35,719 nt of DNA. Origin: Candidatus Omnitrophota bacterium. GTDB lineage: Bacteria > Omnitrophota > Gorgyraeia > Duberdicusellales > 4484-171. This document shows, one piece after another, positions 24,040 through 34,087 of the stretch. The notes under the pieces were generated by a model. It saw only the letters and a list, made by a program, of their open reading frames with translations, ran no database searches and was not told where the DNA came from. Position numbers and translations under genes: made by a program. How positions within the stretch are numbered: the stretch's first letter is position 1; each line of letters opens with the position of its first letter. The stretch lies in the NCBI GenBank assembly GCA_028692655.1, contig JAQUWY010000017.1, positions 1-35,719 on the forward strand. Direction: 5' to 3'.

Positions 24040-26790
24040 ATGGAATTTTACAGCCAGTTAAATAAAAAAATAAGGGACAAAAAAGCTAAAATATGCATAA
24101 TGGGCATGGGCTACGTCGGTTTGCCTTTGGCTTTATCGTTTGCTGATAAGGGTTATCGCGTTTATGGTTTTGATCCTAACTGCTCGCGCATAGATAATCT
24201 TAGGCGCGGCCGGCAGTACATAGTAGATATTAAGCCCAAAGAGGTCTTAAAACATATAAAGAATAAAAGATTTTTTCCGACTACCAAAGAAGATATTCTT
24301 AGGAGTTGTGATATTATCATAATCTGCGTGCCTACTCCCCTGCGTAAAGTTAAAATACCAGATATTTCATATGTGGTTAAGGCAAGCCGGACAATAAAAA
24401 AATACCTGCGTAAGGGGCAACTGGTTATTTTGGAAAGCACGACATTTCCCACTACAACCCGCGAGATTATTCTGCCGGTTTTGCGAGCTTCTGGTATCAA
24501 AGAAGAAAAAGATTTTTTTCTTTGCTTTTCTCCCGAAAGAGTCAACCCGGGCGATAAGAAGTTCCCTATAACAAAAATACCTAAAGTGGTAGGGGGTTTA
24601 TCAAGAAAGTCCAGCCTGTTGGCTAAAGCTTTATACAGAAAGATTATAAATAATGTTTTTGTGGTTTCAAGCCCGGAAGTGGCCGAAAGCGCGAAACTCC
24701 TAGAAAATACTTTTAGGCTTGTAAATATAGCTTTAGTCAATGAATTTGCCATAGTCGCTGATAAATTAGGAATAAATATCTGGGAGGTTATCGAGGCTGC
24801 TAAAACCAAACCTTTTGGGTTTATGCCTTTTTATCCCGGCCCGGGGGTTGGCGGACATTGTTTGAGTGGAAAAGAAGCAGTTTTAGTTATAGATAATAAT
24901 GAAAATACCTCAGTAAAGTTCTTCAGCGATTTTTTTGAAGAAACCGAGCGTAATAAGCATCAACAGTACAATTTCAAAGGAATAGAGTTTTTAAAACCAA
25001 AAGGCCTCAAAATTTTAAGTTTCGATTTAAATAAAGGCAAACAAGTTTTTAAAACTGTTAAGTTGCTAAGCAAGAGAAAGATTGATGAGAAAGTTTATAG
25101 AATAACAACTCAAGGTAACCGTAGAATAACAGTAACGGATAAACATCCGATGATTGTAAAAGAAGGCAATAAATTTACTTGTAAGTGGGCAAGAGAGTTA
25201 AGGGAAAAAGAAGAAATCCCTTTTGTTTTAGGTTCGATTTTTACAGAAACTGGTCCGAATGAGATAGATTTGATAAAGAAACTAGGAACAAGCCCTTTAT
25301 TAGAAAAGATAAGGGTTAAGTCCGATGATTTTGAATGGAAAGAACTTAGCTCTCAACTAAGAAAGTTAAATGTAGGGCCGCAAGATGCCTATGATTATGC
25401 AAGAGGCAATTATTTGCCTCTGAAGCATTTTATTGCCGTAGAAAAAGACAGTTGTTTTAGAATTGAACATAAAAAGCTACGTTTATGCTCAGGCCGCGGG
25501 CCTTCTTATTCGGAATTCCCAGCATTAATAAGACTGGATAGAGAATTTTGGAGATTTATCGGGTATTATCTTTCCGAAGGCTGCATTACAAAAGATGAAT
25601 CGTTAAGAACCAGAATAACTTTTAACTCTGACGAAAAAGAATGCATAAAAGATGTTTTTGGAATTCTGGATAAAAAGAATATCAAGTACTCTTTTTATAA
25701 ATCAAAGAGGTGGAAAAGTTTTCATATAAAAGTATCTTCTAACATTTTGGGGTATTTTATCAGAGATATTCTTTCTTGCGGTACAAATTCCTACACAATG
25801 AAAATTCCGGATATTTTGTTTTCCCAACCCGTTGAATGTAAGATGGAGTTATTGAAAGGGATATTCAGGGGAGACGGCGGCGTAGATATATCTATAGGGA
25901 AAAGAAGATATTCGAAAAATGGTAAACAATATAATCATCAGCGCAATACAGCAACAATAAATTACTATTCTATAAGTAATGAACTATTTCACCAAGTAAT
26001 TTATCTAGTGCAATCTTTAGGGATAGTGCCTTCGTTTAAAAAGAGAGAAAACCTTCTTTTGATTAATGAGTATAAACAATTACGCGCTCTTGACGGTTTC
26101 TTTTTAGACAATAAAAAAGATAAATTACTGAGGTATTTTGATTCCCGCGTTAAAAATATGCCTCTTAAAAATTGCACTCCTTATAAAGACTATTTTACAG
26201 CTAAAATCAGGAAGATAGAAAGGGTAGAAACAGATTATGTTTATTCAGCGGAAGTGTCTGACACAAACACATTCGTAACTTCTTACGGAATGGTAGTCCA
26301 CAATTGTATCCCTGATGACCCGGTATATCTTTCCTGGAAGGCTCGTGAATTAGGCTTTAAGACAAAAATGATAGACCTAGCTTCTTATATGGATCACTAT
26401 ATGCCTAAGTATGTAGTGCAGAGAGTGGAGAAATCTTTAAAGAAAAGAAAAGTTTCTTTTAAAAAAAGTAGGATTCTAGTTTTAGGCGTGACTTACAAAA
26501 GGGATGTCAAGGATTTAAGAGAGTCACCGGCTATAGATGTTATCGAAATTCTTAAAAAGAAAGGTATAAAAGTTGATTACCACGACCCGCTTATTCCGCG
26601 CCTTAAACTGGGTAAGATTAATTTAAAGAGTCAGCCTCTAACCGGGAAAAACTTGGAAAAATACAGCTGCGTCATTATTGTTACTGATCACTCAAACATC
26701 GATTACAAAAATTTGGTTAAGAACGCTAAATTTATTTTTGATACCCGTAATGTTTATAGGAAAAACTATAATAATGTAGAAAGGCTATAA
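24040..26790 (+). CDS. UDP-HexNAc 6-dehydrogenase (WbpA/VipA-like) with intein
   Basis: One open frame of 916 residues encodes a nucleotide-sugar dehydrogenase interrupted by a 482-residue intein. Removing residues 274-755 leaves a 434-residue enzyme of standard size. The N-extein has the NAD site (ICIMGMGYVGLPLALSFADKGY), SPERVNPGDK and the lysine/asparagine segment AKLLENTFRLVNIALVNEF. The active-site motif G-x-G-G-H-C-I-P-D-D-P is split exactly before its catalytic cysteine. The C-extein continues DPVYLSWKARELGF and VLGVTYKRDVKDLRESPA. The DPVYLSWKARE block is typical of WbpA/VipA enzymes making UDP-N-acetylglucosaminuronate or the galacto isomer; the exact substrate is inferred. The enzyme cannot be active until the intein is spliced out. 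Confidence 0.95.
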   Translation: MEFYSQLNKKIRDKKAKICIMGMGYVGLPLALSFADKGYRVYGFDPNCSRIDNLRRGRQYIVDIKPKEVLKHIKNKRFFPTTKEDILRSCDIIIICVPTPLRKVKIPDISYVVKASRTIKKYLRKGQLVILESTTFPTTTREIILPVLRASGIKEEKDFFLCFSPERVNPGDKKFPITKIPKVVGGLSRKSSLLAKALYRKIINNVFVVSSPEVAESAKLLENTFRLVNIALVNEFAIVADKLGINIWEVIEAAKTKPFGFMPFYPGPGVGGHCLSGKEAVLVIDNNENTSVKFFSDFFEETERNKHQQYNFKGIEFLKPKGLKILSFDLNKGKQVFKTVKLLSKRKIDEKVYRITTQGNRRITVTDKHPMIVKEGNKFTCKWARELREKEEIPFVLGSIFTETGPNEIDLIKKLGTSPLLEKIRVKSDDFEWKELSSQLRKLNVGPQDAYDYARGNYLPLKHFIAVEKDSCFRIEHKKLRLCSGRGPSYSEFPALIRLDREFWRFIGYYLSEGCITKDESLRTRITFNSDEKECIKDVFGILDKKNIKYSFYKSKRWKSFHIKVSSNILGYFIRDILSCGTNSYTMKIPDILFSQPVECKMELLKGIFRGDGGVDISIGKRRYSKNGKQYNHQRNTATINYYSISNELFHQVIYLVQSLGIVPSFKKRENLLLINEYKQLRALDGFFLDNKKDKLLRYFDSRVKNMPLKNCTPYKDYFTAKIRKIERVETDYVYSAEVSDTNTFVTSYGMVVHNCIPDDPVYLSWKARELGFKTKMIDLASYMDHYMPKYVVQRVEKSLKKRKVSFKKSRILVLGVTYKRDVKDLRESPAIDVIEILKKKGIKVDYHDPLIPRLKLGKINLKSQPLTGKNLEKYSCVIIVTDHSNIDYKNLVKNAKFIFDTRNVYRKNYNNVERL
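24859..26304 (+). mobile_element. Intein with LAGLIDADG homing endonuclease
   Basis: Residues 274-755 of the host frame (482 aa). All splicing elements can be read. Cys1 opens the N-terminal block (CLSGKEAVLVI). Block B has T-x-x-H (VTDKHPM, Thr366/His369). The C-terminal block F is YVYSAEVSDTNTFVTSYG, and block G is the penultimate His and terminal Asn (MVVHN) followed by extein Cys756. Between them lie two LAGLIDADG dodecapeptides, FIGYYLSEG (506-514) and LLKGIFRGDGG (604-614), each with its acidic metal ligand (Glu513 and Asp612), so the homing endonuclease may still be active. The +1 residue is the host's catalytic cysteine, a site under absolute conservation, which makes clean loss difficult. 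Confidence 0.95.
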
Positions 26791-26991
26791 ATACAAGTCG
26801 AGGCTAAGGTTTAGGTTGAGGTTGAGAAAAACCAAGAAACATAAAAACCAAAAAACGGAAAGACTGAAAGACGTAAATACTAAAAACACAGAAACGGGAA
26901 AACTAAGAAAAGCTGTAGGTTGTAATCTATAATTCGCAAGCTTTTTGTATCAATATTCATTTAAGAGGGTGCATTTACTAAAGAGTTAAGA
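26791..26991 (+). other. Purine-rich spacer with degenerate hexamer repeat
   Basis: The 201 bases between the dehydrogenase and epimerase genes have a four-unit degenerate hexamer run near the start (GAGGCT, AAGGTT, TAGGTT, GAGGTT at 26800-26823), then a long A-rich, C-poor purine tract. No gene, promoter or terminator is convincing. The epimerase ATG at 26992 lies downstream of a weak GAGGG. Confidence 0.4.
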
Positions 26992-27948
26992 ATGAATAAA
27001 AGCCTTGAAGGAAAAAAAGTATTGGTTACCGGAGGAGCAGGGTTTATCGGCTCACATATAGTTGATAAGCTGGTTTTTCTGGGAGCAAAAGTGATTGTGA
27101 TAGATGACCTTTTTACGGGAAAGTTAGAAAACCTTTCCCGTAATATGGATAAGCTGACCTTCATTGAGGGAGATTTCTCAGACGAGGCAATTCTGGAAAA
27201 GGCACTTAAGGGAGCTGACTTTATCCTGCATCAAGCAGCCCTAAGAAGCGTGCCTAAATCAGTGGAGGAGCCTTTTAAATATCACCAGGTTAATGTTACC
27301 GGCACTTTAAAACTGTTTTTAAAAGCAAAAGAAAATAAAATAAAAAGAATAGTTTTCGCTTCCAGCAGTTCTGTTTATGGGGAAAGGAGTGATTTTCCCG
27401 AGAAAGAAACCGATATGCCAAAGCCAATATCACCTTATGCCAGCACCAAGCTTATGGGTGAAAATTATGCCTATCTTTTCAGTAAATTATATAATTTAGA
27501 GATTGTATCTTTGAGATATTTTAATGTTTTTGGGCCAAGACAATCTTTAGAAAACCAGTATGCGGTTGTTATACCTAAATTTATAACTTGCTTGCTTGCA
27601 GGCAAGCAACCTCCTATATATGGAGACGGCCAGCAGGAAAGAGATTTTACTTATGTTGAAGATGTGGCAGAGGCTAATATTTTAGCTCTTGGAACGGAAA
27701 ATATTGGAGGAGAAATTTTTAACGTTGCCAGCGGCCGGCCTGAATCCGTCAATAGTCTTTTAAAGTCTTTGGCAAAAATTATTCCTACGGGGGTCAGCCC
27801 TGTTTACCTGGAGAAAAGGCAGGGGGATGTTTTAAAAACTCATGCTGATATAAGTAAAGCAAGAAAAGTCTTGAGCTGGTCGCCGAGGCTTGATTTTAAT
27901 GAAAGTTTAGTGAAAACCGTAAAGTGGTTTAAGGCTCATCATATTTAA
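26992..27948 (+). CDS. NAD-dependent UDP-sugar 4-epimerase family protein
   Basis: Short-chain dehydrogenase/reductase of the extended NDP-sugar epimerase type with 318 residues. NAD binds at [14 protein letters not shown], and the catalytic Ser-Tyr-x-x-x-Lys is seen in FASSSSVYGE and SPYASTKLMGENYAYL. Substrate-specific loops RYFNVFGPRQ, IYGDGQQERDFTYVEDVA and FNVASGRPESV match WbpP/VipB-like UDP-GlcNAc (or UDP-GlcNAcA) C4-epimerases. That would pair it with the preceding UDP-HexNAc dehydrogenase to give galacto-configured uronates, as in Vi-antigen and O-antigen clusters. The exact substrate is inferred from neighbour and motif similarity. Confidence 0.88.
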   Translation: MNKSLEGKKVLVTGGAGFIGSHIVDKLVFLGAKVIVIDDLFTGKLENLSRNMDKLTFIEGDFSDEAILEKALKGADFILHQAALRSVPKSVEEPFKYHQVNVTGTLKLFLKAKENKIKRIVFASSSSVYGERSDFPEKETDMPKPISPYASTKLMGENYAYLFSKLYNLEIVSLRYFNVFGPRQSLENQYAVVIPKFITCLLAGKQPPIYGDGQQERDFTYVEDVAEANILALGTENIGGEIFNVASGRPESVNSLLKSLAKIIPTGVSPVYLEKRQGDVLKTHADISKARKVLSWSPRLDFNESLVKTVKWFKAHHI

Positions 27949-27962
27949 AGGGGTTTTGAACA

Positions 27963-29972
<2,010 letters not shown>

Positions 29973-29995
29973 ATACAGGAATGAGGTAAAAAAGT

Positions 29996-30931
29996 ATGAA
30001 TATATTGATTACCGGTGGCGCGGGCTTTATCGGTTCTCACTTATGCAGATGGTTTTTAAACCAGGGGCATAGAGTAGTTTGCGTGGATAACTTTATCACC
30101 GGCTCAAAAGACAATGTAAGAGCCTTGTTTGAAGATGCCAATTTCAGGTTTATCGAGCATGATATTTCTGGCCCCTTGGAAATCAAAGAAAATATAGACC
30201 AGGTCCTGCATTTTGCTTCTTTAGCTTCGCCTAAATTTTATATCAAGTATCCTATAAAGACACTTAAATCAGGCCTTCTTGGTACGCATAATTGCCTCGG
30301 CCTGGCAAAAGTTAAGAAGGCAAAGTTTATCTTAGCTTCTACTTCCGAGATTTACGGAGACCCATTGGTGCACCCTCAGACAGAAGAATATTGGGGAAAT
30401 GTAAATATAGCGGGCCCCCGCGGCTGTTATGATGAAAGCAAGCGTGGAGCCGAAAGTTTAACTTATGCGTATATGCGTGAACACAATCTGGATGTAAGAG
30501 TAGCAAGGATTTTTAATACTTACGGGCCCTATATGCGGCCGGATGACGGTAGAGTGGTTTCTAATTTTATAGTACAAGCGCTAAAACAGGAAAATCTCAC
30601 GGTTTATGGCAAAGGAAAGCAAACTCGTTCCTTCTGTTATATAGATGACTTAGTGGAAGGAATATCAAAACTCATGGAGTCAGATTATAAATTACCTGTA
30701 AACTTAGGAACTGTTTTTGAATTCAAAGTAATTGAATTGGCTGAACTTGTATTGAAACTTACTAATTCAGCTTCAAAAATAGAGTTTTTACCTTTGCCCG
30801 AAGATGACCCTAAGCAGAGAAAGCCGGATATATCAAAAGCCAGGAAAATATTAAATTGGCAGCCGTCTATTTTCCTGGAAGAAGGATTGAAAAAAACCAT
30901 TGAATATTTTGTTAAAATAATTAATAATTAA
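29996..30931 (+). CDS. uxs: UDP-glucuronate decarboxylase (UDP-xylose synthase)
   Basis: Oxidises, decarboxylates and re-reduces UDP-glucuronate to UDP-xylose using bound NAD. It has 311 residues, matching soluble bacterial UXS. NAD binds at [19 protein letters not shown]. The segments IEHDISGPL and HFASLASPKFYIKYPIKTLKSG are typical of UXS. The catalytic Ser/Tyr/Lys are in ASTSEIYGDP and CYDESKRGAESL. YGPYMRPDDGRVVSNFI and TRSFCYIDDLVEGI complete the family profile. UDP-glucuronate would come from ugd at 22721. This implies xylose, or a UDP-xylose-derived sugar, in the surface glycan. Confidence 0.95.
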   Translation: MNILITGGAGFIGSHLCRWFLNQGHRVVCVDNFITGSKDNVRALFEDANFRFIEHDISGPLEIKENIDQVLHFASLASPKFYIKYPIKTLKSGLLGTHNCLGLAKVKKAKFILASTSEIYGDPLVHPQTEEYWGNVNIAGPRGCYDESKRGAESLTYAYMREHNLDVRVARIFNTYGPYMRPDDGRVVSNFIVQALKQENLTVYGKGKQTRSFCYIDDLVEGISKLMESDYKLPVNLGTVFEFKVIELAELVLKLTNSASKIEFLPLPEDDPKQRKPDISKARKILNWQPSIFLEEGLKKTIEYFVKIINN

Positions 30932-30947
30932 TAATTTATAATTGAGG

Positions 30948-31235
30948 ATGAGTAAAAAATACAGAAGCTTTGAAGATATGCCCATATGGGATAAATCTCA
31001 AAAGCTGGTATTAAATGCATATAGATATACAAAATCATTTCCAAAGGAAGAGGCTTACAATTTAACAAGCCAGATTAGGCGTTCGGCGGTATCTATTACG
31101 GCGAATATAGCTGAGGCTTTTGGGAGATACCATTATTCAGATAAAAATAAGTTTTATTATAATGCTCGCGGTTCTCTTGAGGAATTTAAAAGTCAGTTAT
31201 TAATCATTATTACACATGAACATTCCTATTCTTGA
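30948..31235 (+). CDS. Four-helix-bundle (S23-type) protein, C-terminally truncated
   Basis: Member of the small four-helix-bundle family first seen as proteins encoded in 23S rRNA intervening sequences. About 95 residues from ATG 30948 (a TTG two codons earlier is also possible). The family signature is clear: FEDMPIWDKSQKLVLNAYRY, then LTSQIRRSAVSITANIAEAFGRYHYSDKNKFYYNARGSLEE. Family members are usually about 115-125 residues, with the fourth helix completed after a G-Y-I-like turn. Here the protein ends abruptly in IIITHEHSYS, overlapping the start of the aminotransferase gene by 20 bases. I read it as truncated by a deletion that joined it to the next gene. Such genes often sit in polysaccharide loci; function unknown. 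Confidence 0.75.
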   Translation: MSKKYRSFEDMPIWDKSQKLVLNAYRYTKSFPKEEAYNLTSQIRRSAVSITANIAEAFGRYHYSDKNKFYYNARGSLEEFKSQLLIIITHEHSYS

Positions 31236-32343
31236 TTTAAAAAAAGAATACACTTTTCTAAAAAATGACATAACAGCGCAACTGAAAAGCTGTTTTAAGA
31301 ACCAGCAGTGGATTTTAGGCAATAAGGTTGAGGCTTTTGAGAAAAGGGCGGCTAAATATCTTAAGGTAAAGTATGCTGTTGGGGTTGCCTCAGGTACCGA
31401 CGCTTTGATTTTATCTCTGGAAGCTCTGGCGCTTAAACTAAGGAGTAAGCCGCAATTTAGTGCAAAAGATGAGATTATTACCACGCCCTTTACCTTTCTT
31501 GCTACAGCTGAAAGCATTGTAAGAAGCGGGGCGACTCCCGTATTTGTTGACATAAACCCGGATACTTTTAATATTGATACTTTAAGCATAAAAAAAGCGA
31601 TAACGAAAAATACGGTAGGAATTATTCCTGTTCATCTGTACGGCCAGGCTTGCGAGATGGATGAAATTTCTAAAATTGCCAAAGAATACAATCTATTTGT
31701 AGTCGAAGACGCTGCTCAAGCTTTTGGCGCTGAATATAAAAACAGAAAAGTCGGAACATTTGGCAATTGCGGCGCTTTTAGCTTTTTTCCTTCCAAAAAT
31801 TTAGGCGCTTTTGGCGATGCCGGGTTAATTTCCACTAACGATGGCCGTTTATCGGAGTTATTAAAAATGTTGCGAAACCACGGTCAAGTCCGTCAGTATG
31901 ACGCTTCTTTTATCGGGCACAACTCCCGGCTGGATGCTATTCAGGCTGCGGTACTTACGGCCAAGCTTAAATATATTGATAAATTCAATACTTTAAGAAA
32001 AAAAGTGGCCTATGAATATGACAAAGTATTCTCGGATGTAAAAGAGATTGAGGCCCCTTTTTCTCCCGACTACAATCGCCATATTTACCATCTTTATACT
32101 ATAAAGGTTGCCTCAAACAGAAATAAACTTCTTAAGCACTTGAATTCAGCCGGCGTACAAGCTCGGATTTATTATCCGGTGCCTCTTTACGAAATGAAAG
32201 CTTTTAAAAGTGCAATATTCAAAAAACCTTATAAAGGCGCAGAAGATGCTTTATCTAAAGTTATAAGCTTACCTATTTATCCTTTTTTGGCAAAAGGTCA
32301 AATTAAACATATAATTAAGAGCATTGTTGATTTCTTTGCCTAA
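31216..32343 (+). CDS. DegT/DnrJ/EryC1/StrS family sugar aminotransferase
   Basis: PLP-dependent aminotransferase that adds an amino group to a keto nucleotide sugar. It has 375 residues. The PLP lysine is Lys194 (FFPSKNLGAFGDAG). The cofactor-contacting aspartate and glutamine are in VVEDAAQAFGAEYKNRKVG. The N-terminal IPILDLKKEY and VASGTDALILSLEAL are family hallmarks, and RNHGQVRQYDASFIGHNSRLDAIQAAVL is the substrate loop. No dedicated ketosugar dehydratase lies adjacent, but 4-keto intermediates made by gmd, or a 3-keto UDP-HexNAc uronate downstream of the dehydrogenase (WbpE-like), are possible substrates. WbpE is the best analogy; it remains inference. Confidence 0.93.
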   Translation: MNIPILDLKKEYTFLKNDITAQLKSCFKNQQWILGNKVEAFEKRAAKYLKVKYAVGVASGTDALILSLEALALKLRSKPQFSAKDEIITTPFTFLATAESIVRSGATPVFVDINPDTFNIDTLSIKKAITKNTVGIIPVHLYGQACEMDEISKIAKEYNLFVVEDAAQAFGAEYKNRKVGTFGNCGAFSFFPSKNLGAFGDAGLISTNDGRLSELLKMLRNHGQVRQYDASFIGHNSRLDAIQAAVLTAKLKYIDKFNTLRKKVAYEYDKVFSDVKEIEAPFSPDYNRHIYHLYTIKVASNRNKLLKHLNSAGVQARIYYPVPLYEMKAFKSAIFKKPYKGAEDALSKVISLPIYPFLAKGQIKHIIKSIVDFFA

Positions 32344-32442
32344 GGACAGCAAGTTGATTTATTCAAATAAAGCACGAACATATAAAAATCGTGGAATATG
32401 TAAAAAAGGTAAAGTTTTTATCTAAAAAATTCATAAGACATT

Positions 32443-33564
32443 ATGGAAAAGGTGGAAATTGTTATTATCGGAGCAGGAATAATCGGCCTGTCTATAGCTA
32501 AGGAGCTATCTGGACTTTACGAAGATATTCTTGTGCTTGAAAAAAACCCTTCTTTTGGGCAAGAAACTAGTTCAAGAAACAGCGAAGTGATTCATGCTGG
32601 AATTTATTATCCTAAAAATTCTTTAAAAGCAGAGGCTTGTTTGGAGGGAAAAGAACTCCTTTATCAATATTGCGAAAAAAATAATATAGCCCATAAAAAA
32701 ATAGGTAAGCTTATTGTAGCCGAAACAAAAAATGAAATTAAAGGATTAGAAGAGCTTTTTAAGAATGCTTTAGCAAATGGCGTAAAAGATTTAAAAATCA
32801 TTTCTAAAGATGAAATAAGAAAAATCGAACCCCATATAAAAGCTGAGCTGGCAATATATTCAGGTTCTACAGGTATTTTGGATTCTCATAGCTTAATGAA
32901 AAGCTTGGCTGCTAAAGCTAAAAGTTGCCGGGCAGAAATAGCCTATGATACCGAGATGGTTGGTGTAGATAAGTGTAAAGAGGGGTTTAAGATTTTCGTG
33001 AAGGACAAGAAGGCAGAAGGCTTCACTTTTTTATCAAGGGTGGTTATAAATTGCGCAGGCTTAGATTCAGAAACTGTGGCAAAAATGGTTGGTTTAGAAA
33101 AGGCAGATTACAGGCTTAAATATTGTAAGGGAGATTACTTTAGAGTGCATAATAATAAAGCTAAATTTATTAGACGATTAATATACCCTTTAGTGTCTAA
33201 GAATAGTGCGGGCTTGGGGATACACGCGACTTTAGATTTATCTGGCGGCCTAAGGCTGGGGCCTGATGATGAATATATAGAAAATATAAATTACGATATA
33301 GACGAATCCAAAAGAAATGCATTTTATGAAAGCGTCAGGCAGTTTCTTCCCTTTATCAACTTAGAAGATTTAGGACCGGATACCTCCGGAATAAGGCCTA
33401 AATTGCAAGGCCCCGGAGAGAGTTTCCGAGATTTTTTAATAAAAGACGAAAGTGATAGCGGTTTAAAAGGGTTTGTCAATTTAGCCGGTATTGAATCTCC
33501 CGGCCTAACAGCTTGCCTGTCTATTGCCAAGAAAGTAAGGGCAATGGTAAAAAGCCTTACCTAG
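32443..33564 (+). CDS. FAD-dependent oxidoreductase, L-2-hydroxyglutarate oxidase-like
   Basis: DadA/GlpD-type flavoenzyme of the LhgO/L2HGDH family with 373 residues. The FAD dinucleotide site is at the N-terminus (IVIIGAGIIGLSIAKEL). The next block, ETSSRNSEVIHAGIYYP, is the L2HGDH signature, and the C-terminal flavin contact is GFVNLAGIESPGLTACLSIA. In family members it oxidises L-2-hydroxyglutarate to 2-oxoglutarate. Homologues are frequent within surface polysaccharide clusters, where their role is less clear. Aminotransferases use glutamate and release 2-oxoglutarate, so a link through 2-oxoglutarate recycling, as with WbpB/WbpE, is conceivable but inferred. No promoter is evident in the 99-base gap upstream. 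Confidence 0.88.
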   Translation: MEKVEIVIIGAGIIGLSIAKELSGLYEDILVLEKNPSFGQETSSRNSEVIHAGIYYPKNSLKAEACLEGKELLYQYCEKNNIAHKKIGKLIVAETKNEIKGLEELFKNALANGVKDLKIISKDEIRKIEPHIKAELAIYSGSTGILDSHSLMKSLAAKAKSCRAEIAYDTEMVGVDKCKEGFKIFVKDKKAEGFTFLSRVVINCAGLDSETVAKMVGLEKADYRLKYCKGDYFRVHNNKAKFIRRLIYPLVSKNSAGLGIHATLDLSGGLRLGPDDEYIENINYDIDESKRNAFYESVRQFLPFINLEDLGPDTSGIRPKLQGPGESFRDFLIKDESDSGLKGFVNLAGIESPGLTACLSIAKKVRAMVKSLT

Positions 33565-33613
33565 CCGGTGTTTTTTCCTTGAATTCAGTAGAAATATATT
33601 GATGGATAATGTA

Positions 33614-33641
33614 TTGACATATATAGGTAAGAGGATATAAT
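33614..33641 (+). promoter_or_regulatory. Consensus promoter, TTGACA-16-TATAAT
   Basis: TTGACA (33614-33619) and TATAAT (33636-33641) match the sigma-70 consensus at all 12 positions with a 16-base spacer. The ATG of the EPS-type regulator is at 33650, only nine bases from the -10, so transcription should start at or just before the start codon. Confidence 0.85.
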
Positions 33642-33649
33642 AATGTTCA

Positions 33650-34051
33650 ATGCCTGAACATAAATTCAAAGAAGATGTCCTCAATATCTTGCGCCTTTTA
33701 TCTTTAAAAGGCGATTTAAACCAACGGGATTTGTCCGCCTCCCTTAATATCTCGCTCGGTAAGACCAACTATCTTATAAAATCCCTCATTAAAAAGAACC
33801 TAATCAAAACGAAAAACTTTTCTACCAAAAAGGATAAGCTGGGGAAAGTCAGATACATTCTTAGTAAAAAGGGTATAAAGCAAAAGGTTCATTTAACCTA
33901 CCATTTCTTAAAGAAAAAAGAGCTTGAATATATGTATATTAAAGAAGAATGGGATAAATTATCCCGGCAGATGGAAGCTGAAGGTAAATCTTTAGATGAC
34001 TTTTCCGGCGTTTCTTTGGGAGGTAAAATAGAGGGAGATAGCGAAAAGTAG
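33650..34051 (+). CDS. MarR-type EPS-associated transcriptional regulator
   Basis: 133-residue winged-helix protein resembling the MarR-family EPS-associated regulators found in polysaccharide clusters. The HTH occupies about residues 8-55 (LNILRLLSLKGDLNQRDLSA, then SLGKTNYLIKSLIKKNLIK). A wing follows (KVRYILSKKGIKQKV), then a long charged helix (FLKKKELEYMYIKEEWDKL) likely to form the dimer interface. The C-terminal 25 residues are acidic and unstructured-looking. A consensus promoter ends nine bases before the ATG, leaving essentially no 5' leader or ribosome binding site. It probably controls the downstream rhamnose genes or the cluster. Confidence 0.85.
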   Translation: MPEHKFKEDVLNILRLLSLKGDLNQRDLSASLNISLGKTNYLIKSLIKKNLIKTKNFSTKKDKLGKVRYILSKKGIKQKVHLTYHFLKKKELEYMYIKEEWDKLSRQMEAEGKSLDDFSGVSLGGKIEGDSEK

Positions 34052-34087
34052 AGAGGCTTGTTAATTTTTTTAAAAAAGGACTAAAAC

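Noticed and set aside
24162-24809. Long open frame (about 215 codons) on the minus strand
   Set aside because: It lies wholly antisense to the N-extein of the dehydrogenase, whose motifs are unambiguous; the antisense product shows no recognisable motif.
27586-27607. GCTTGC/GCAAGC hairpin
   Set aside because: Lies in the middle of the intact epimerase coding sequence and encodes ordinary residues.
32354-32386. TTGATT and TATAAA as promoter for the L2HGDH-like gene
   Set aside because: The spacing of about 21 bases is too long for a sigma-70 promoter.
33546-33578. Terminator after the L2HGDH-like gene (GGTAA/TTACC stem, then a T-run)
   Set aside because: The stem is only five base pairs and is separated from the T-run by several bases; too weak to call.
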